Shown piece after piece: positions 14,472-17,763 of a stretch of DNA of 17,763 bases (position 1 is the first letter of the stretch; every line of letters begins with the position of its first letter). The stretch is from Pseudomonadota bacterium (GTDB taxonomy: Bacteria; Pseudomonadota; Gammaproteobacteria; Burkholderiales; Burkholderiaceae_C). Both the position numbers and the translations under genes were made by a program. The notes below the pieces were generated by a model. It saw only the letters and a program-made list of their open reading frames with translations, had not been told where the DNA came from and ran no database searches. The stretch spans positions 1 to 17,763 of the forward strand of contig JAEWPH010000021.1 of NCBI GenBank assembly GCA_023460715.1. The letters are read 5' to 3'.

Positions 14472-15203
14472 ATGGCCTCAACAACCAACCGTACCGACAA
14501 AGTTCTCGTGGTGGACGACGACGCGCGCATCCGTGATCTGCTGCGCCGCTATCTCACGCAGGAAGGCTTCGAAGTCATGGTGGCGGAAGACGGCAAGGCC
14601 CTCAACCGCATCCTGCTGCGCGAAACCGTCGACCTGATCGTGCTCGACCTGATGATGCCCGGCGAGGATGGCCTGTCCATCTGCCGCCGCCTGCGCGCCG
14701 CCAACGACCGCACGCCCATCATCATGCTGACCGCCAAGGGCGAGGACGTGGACCGCATCGTCGGTCTGGAAGTGGGTGCGGACGACTACCTGGGCAAGCC
14801 CTTCAACCCGCGCGAGCTGCTGGCCCGCATCCACGCGGTGCTGCGCCGCCGCCCGCCGCAGGAAGCGCCCGGTGCGCCTTCTGGCGACAACGAGGTCGTC
14901 ACCTTCGGCCCCTTCACCTTCGACCTGGGCACCCGCGCCCTGCAGAAGAACGGCGAGGAACTGCCACTGACCACCGGCGAATTCGCCATGCTCAAGGCCC
15001 TGGTGCGCCACCCGCGCCAGCCGCTGTCGCGCGAGAAGCTGGCGCTGCTGGCGCGCGGCCGCGAGTTCGAACCCTTCGACCGCAGCCTCGACGTGCAGGT
15101 GTCGCGCCTGCGCAAGCTGATCGAGGAAGATCCGGCCGCGCCGCGCTACATCCAGACGGTCTGGGGCGTGGGCTATGTCTTCGTGCCCGACGGCAACAAC
15201 TGA
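14472..15203 (+). CDS. ompR: OmpR-family response regulator
   Basis: Predicted 243-aa two-component response regulator. The receiver domain (residues 10-125) has the acidic pocket Asp15/Asp16/Asp17, phospho-acceptor Asp59 (VLDLMMPGEDG), Thr87 and Lys109 (GKPFNP). The C-terminal winged helix (about 145-240) ends FDRSLDVQVSRLRKLIEEDPAAPRYIQTVWGVGYVF, the trans_reg_C signature. The linker-and-domain layout and LLRRYLTQEGFEVMVAEDG are very close to OmpR proper. The downstream kinase gene (66 bp away) is its cognate partner. Targets usually include porin genes; none are in the window. A candidate autoregulatory repeat lies upstream. Confidence 0.94.
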   Translation: MASTTNRTDKVLVVDDDARIRDLLRRYLTQEGFEVMVAEDGKALNRILLRETVDLIVLDLMMPGEDGLSICRRLRAANDRTPIIMLTAKGEDVDRIVGLEVGADDYLGKPFNPRELLARIHAVLRRRPPQEAPGAPSGDNEVVTFGPFTFDLGTRALQKNGEELPLTTGEFAMLKALVRHPRQPLSREKLALLARGREFEPFDRSLDVQVSRLRKLIEEDPAAPRYIQTVWGVGYVFVPDGNN

Positions 15204-15236
15204 TCACCCTGATCACCTTTTCCTGCCAGGATCACC
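15202..15236 (+). repeat. Three GATCACC direct repeats between ompR and envZ
   Basis: GATCACC occurs at 15202-15208, 15211-15217 and 15230-15236; the first overlaps the ompR stop codon. Spacings are 9 and 19 bp, so the copies lie on nearly the same DNA face. It could be a binding site or a small local duplication. Confidence 0.4.
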
Positions 15237-15269
15237 TGCTTCCCCACCCCGCCCAGGCGCAAGCCACCG

Positions 15270-16766
15270 ATGACTGTTTCCACTGCTCCAGCGCCCGACG
15301 CCACCAGCCCGGTCCCGCTTGAATATCCGCATGGCGGCGGCGGTGCGCGTTCGCGCTCGCGGCTGAATCTGAACCTTTTCTGGCGCACCTTCTGCCTGCT
15401 GGCGCTGCTGCTGATCGGCAGCATCCTGGCCTGGCTGCAGACACTGCGCGCCTTCGAGTTCGAGCCGCGCACGCTGCACACCGCGCAGCAGGTGGCATCG
15501 CTGGTCAATCTGAGCCGCGCGGCGCTGGTGCACGCCGACGCGATCGCGCGCGTCTCGCTGATCAAGACCATGGCCGACCAGGAAGGCGTGCGCATCCTGC
15601 CGCGCGAGCCGGGCGACAAGTTCGAGCTGCTCGACCCGAGCGCGCTGGGCGGGCGCCTCAACGAGGAGCTGACCTCGCGCCTCGGCCCGGGCACCATCGT
15701 TGCACGCAGCGTCAACGGCGAGGCCGGCCTGTGGGTGGGCTTCACCATCAATGGCGACCCGAACTGGCTGCTCATGGACCGCTCGCGCTTCAGTCCCGCG
15801 GGCGGGCGCACCTGGCTGGTGTGGCTCATCACCGCGGGCGTGCTGTCGCTGGCCGGCGCCGCCGTGATCGCGCGGCTGATCAACCGGCCCCTGAAACAGC
15901 TCAGCGACGCGGCCAACCGCGTGCGCGACGGCGACTTCGATGCCAGCCAGCTCGACGAGCAGGCCGTGACCAGCGAGATCCGCGAGGTCAACATCGGCTT
16001 CAACCGCATGGCGCAAAAGCTCTCCAAGCTGGAGCAGGACCGGGCCGTGATGCTGGCCGGCATCTCGCACGACCTGCGCACGCCGCTCGCACGGCTGCGG
16101 CTTGAAACCGAGATGAGCGTGGCCGACGACGTGGCGCGCGACCACATGGTGGCCGACATCGTGCAGCTCGACGCGACCATCGACAAGTTCCTCGATTACG
16201 CGCGCCCCGACCATGTCACGCTGACCACGGTCAACCTGCATGCCGTGGTGTCGTCATGCGTGTACGCGGTGCAAGACCACCGCGAGCTGCAGATCACGAT
16301 GAACGTGCCCGAAGGCCTGTATGTGCTGGCCGACGAGATCGAACTGGCGCGCGTGGTGTCCAACCTGCTGGAGAATGCGCGCCGCTATGGCAAGACCGCC
16401 GATACCGAGACCACCCAGGTCGAAGTCACGGCCAAGGCACGCGAGCATTGGGTCGTGGTGCGCATCCGCGACCACGGCCGCGGCGTGCCGCCCGAGCAGT
16501 TGGCGCGGCTCACGCAGCCCTTCTTCCGCGGCGACTCGGCGCGCACCGCGGCCGCGGGCGCGGGCCTGGGCTTGTCTATCGTCGACAAGACCGTGCAGCG
16601 CATGGGCGGCGTGTTCGCGCTGTCGAACGCCTCCTCGGGCGGCCTGGCCGCGCATATCCAGCTGCAGCGCGCGCCGAACCTGCCCGACGGCAAGGACCCC
16701 GAGCAGCGCCTGCAGCGCCCGCAGGTCAAGCGCCAGTTGCCGCCGCGCCCGCCCAAGCAGGCCTGA
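15270..16766 (+). CDS. envZ: EnvZ-like sensor histidine kinase
   Basis: Predicted 498-aa inner-membrane kinase/phosphatase for OmpR. Membrane spans are near residues 37-56 and 182-203, enclosing a periplasmic sensor of about 125 residues. A HAMP domain follows (about 203-255; [23 protein letters not shown]), then the dimerisation box with phospho-accepting His267 ([15 protein letters not shown]), the N box [11 protein letters not shown] (Asn365, Asn369), G1 DHGRGVP (401-407), the F box QPFFRGD and G2 GAGLGLSIV (430-438). The first about 30 residues are a Gly/Ser/Pro-rich cytoplasmic extension and the last about 25 a basic Pro/Gln tail. No good Shine-Dalgarno precedes the ATG. Its last 41 bp overlap the end of ispF on the opposite strand. 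Confidence 0.93.
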   Translation: MTVSTAPAPDATSPVPLEYPHGGGGARSRSRLNLNLFWRTFCLLALLLIGSILAWLQTLRAFEFEPRTLHTAQQVASLVNLSRAALVHADAIARVSLIKTMADQEGVRILPREPGDKFELLDPSALGGRLNEELTSRLGPGTIVARSVNGEAGLWVGFTINGDPNWLLMDRSRFSPAGGRTWLVWLITAGVLSLAGAAVIARLINRPLKQLSDAANRVRDGDFDASQLDEQAVTSEIREVNIGFNRMAQKLSKLEQDRAVMLAGISHDLRTPLARLRLETEMSVADDVARDHMVADIVQLDATIDKFLDYARPDHVTLTTVNLHAVVSSCVYAVQDHRELQITMNVPEGLYVLADEIELARVVSNLLENARRYGKTADTETTQVEVTAKAREHWVVVRIRDHGRGVPPEQLARLTQPFFRGDSARTAAAGAGLGLSIVDKTVQRMGGVFALSNASSGGLAAHIQLQRAPNLPDGKDPEQRLQRPQVKRQLPPRPPKQA

Positions 16767-17241
16767 ACAGCAGCACCGCGGCGCGCGCTTCCATCGACTG
16801 GAGCTGGCCCACCGGGCCCAGCTTCTCGGCCGTCTTGGCCTTGACGTTGACCTGGCCCAGCTCCAGCCCCAGCGCCTGCGCGATGCAGGCGCACATCGCG
16901 CCGATATGGGGCGCGAGCTTGGGCGCCTGCGCGATCACCGTGCTGTCGATGTTGCCGATCTCCAGGCCCGTCGCGCGCACGCGCCGCGCGGCCTCGACCA
17001 GCAGCTTGACCGAGTCCGCGCCCTTGAACTGCGCATCGGTGTCGGGAAAATGCCGGCCGATGTCGCCCAGCCCCGCGCCGCCGAGCAGCGCGTCGGTGAT
17101 GGCATGCAGCAGCACGTCGGCATCGGAATGCCCGAGCAGGCCCATGCTGTGCGGGATTTCCACCCCGCCGATGATCAGCTTGCGCCCTGGCACCAGGGCA
17201 TGGGTGTCCCAGCCCTCTCCGATACGGAATTGAATTGACAT
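16726..17241 (-). CDS. ispF: 2-C-methyl-D-erythritol 2,4-cyclodiphosphate synthase IspF
   Basis: Predicted 171-aa cytoplasmic enzyme of the MEP isoprenoid pathway that cyclises CDP-ME-2-phosphate to MEcPP with release of CMP. Zinc ligands are Asp12 and His14 (GEGWDTHAL) and His46 ([12 protein letters not shown]), matching Asp8, His10 and His42 of E. coli. [30 protein letters not shown] and [14 protein letters not shown] are family blocks. I chose the ATG at 17241 ([10 protein letters not shown]); an upstream TTG at 17259 is less likely. The protein is about 12 residues longer than E. coli IspF because the frame runs on ([12 protein letters not shown]) into sequence complementary to the end of envZ. 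The ispD stop lies 27 bp upstream; the two are almost certainly co-transcribed. Confidence 0.96.
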   Translation of the reverse strand: MSIQFRIGEGWDTHALVPGRKLIIGGVEIPHSMGLLGHSDADVLLHAITDALLGGAGLGDIGRHFPDTDAQFKGADSVKLLVEAARRVRATGLEIGNIDSTVIAQAPKLAPHIGAMCACIAQALGLELGQVNVKAKTAEKLGPVGQLQSMEARAAVLLFRPAWAGAAATGA

Positions 17242-17268
17242 GCGTTGACCCGTCTGCAAAAACGCCGA

Positions 17269-17763
17269 TTATCCGTTGCGCGCACGGCCGCGCGACTCGA
17301 GCACGGCCGCGGCCAGCGCGAAGTCCTCGGGGTAGGTGACCTTGAAGTTCTGCGCGCTGCCCGCGACCAGGCGCGGCTGCCGGCCCTGCGCCTCGATGGC
17401 GCTGGATTCATCGGTCGCCGCCGCGCCCACGGCCTGCAGCGCTGCGCGCAGCGGGCCCAGGCGGAACATCTGCGGCGTCTGCGCGAGCCATTTGTCGCCA
17501 CGCGCAAGCGTTGCCGCAACCCGCGCCACCCCGCCCTCGGCATGCGCCGACTTGAGCGTATCGGGCAGCGGCAGCGCCAGCAGCCCGCCCACCGGGTCGC
17601 CGAGGCAGGCGTCGATCAGCCGGTCCACGAGCTCCGGCGTCAGCAGGCAGCGCGCCGCATCATGCACCAGCACCCAGTCGGTATCCGAAGCCCCGCGCGC
17701 AGCGAGTTCCGCGAGGCCGCCAAGCACGGTATCGGCGCGCGTGGCGCCCCCCCAGGCGGCCCC
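17269..17763 (-). CDS. ispD: 2-C-methyl-D-erythritol 4-phosphate cytidylyltransferase IspD (partial)
   Basis: The 3' part (164 codons) of the gene for the enzyme that couples MEP to CTP; the start lies beyond the window end. The visible protein runs GGATRADTVLGGL (CTP-binding region; the Thr-Arg pair is conserved), WVLVHDAARCLLTPELVDRLI (metal and substrate-binding aspartate region), GGLLALPLPDTLK, WLAQTPQMFRLGPLRAAL, TDESSAIEAQG and FKVTYPEDFALAAAVL, all standard IspD blocks. The N-terminal CTP loop is not in the window. It precedes ispF by 27 bp on the same strand; in some bacteria the two are fused, but here they are separate. Confidence 0.95.
   Translation of the reverse strand, partial: GAAWGGATRADTVLGGLAELAARGASDTDWVLVHDAARCLLTPELVDRLIDACLGDPVGGLLALPLPDTLKSAHAEGGVARVAATLARGDKWLAQTPQMFRLGPLRAALQAVGAAATDESSAIEAQGRQPRLVAGSAQNFKVTYPEDFALAAAVLESRGRARNG

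Overview
The window looks like chromosomal DNA from a high-GC betaproteobacterium of the family Comamonadaceae (Acidovorax-like). Supporting signs are strong G/C bias at third codon positions, an EF-P with Arg32 beside its rhamnosyltransferase EarP, the PHA/PHB regulator PhaR and 3-hydroxybutyrate dehydrogenase, an ispD-ispF pair next to ompR-envZ, and intergenic inverted repeats of a style I recall from Comamonadaceae. No phage genes, transposases, CRISPR arrays or integrases are visible. Organism placement is inference from gene content, not from a database search.

Layout. (1) 40-3396: a family III CoA-transferase (minus) diverges from a LysR-type regulator (plus). The regulator overlaps earP by 4 bp, and earP is followed by efp (3558-4112) with its own probable promoter and a good terminator. 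(2) 4113-8664: rimO (minus), then a small accessory-looking block of an HxlR-type regulator (minus), a secreted SnoaL/NTF2-like protein (plus) and a multi-pass membrane protein (plus), then phaR (minus). rimO and phaR are neighbours in relatives such as Cupriavidus (recalled, not checked), so the block between them may be an insertion. (3) 8665-9325: a gene-poor stretch with a minus-strand tRNA-Val(GAC) and its terminator. (4) 9326-12528: relA, translationally coupled to an upstream alpha/beta hydrolase (both minus). (5) 12598-14258: bdhA (plus), converging with a periplasmic SIMPL-domain protein (minus). (6) 14472-16766: ompR and an envZ-like kinase (plus). (7) 16726-17763: ispF and the 3' part of ispD (minus); ispF overlaps the end of envZ tail to tail by 41 bp.

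How the genes relate. EarP and EF-P form one enzyme-substrate pair (Arg32 rhamnosylation, which relieves polyproline stalling). PhaR and BdhA touch the polyhydroxybutyrate cycle from its regulatory and degradative sides. RelA makes (p)ppGpp. OmpR/EnvZ sense envelope conditions. IspD/IspF carry out consecutive MEP-pathway steps. Most of the window is ordinary core genome.

I did not find a convincing undescribed multi-gene system. The most interesting non-genic signals are a perfect 10-bp inverted repeat with an OmpR-like core upstream of ompR, two diverged copies of one intergenic inverted-repeat family (one carrying an extra hairpin in its loop), and a possible structured leader or small RNA upstream of rimO.
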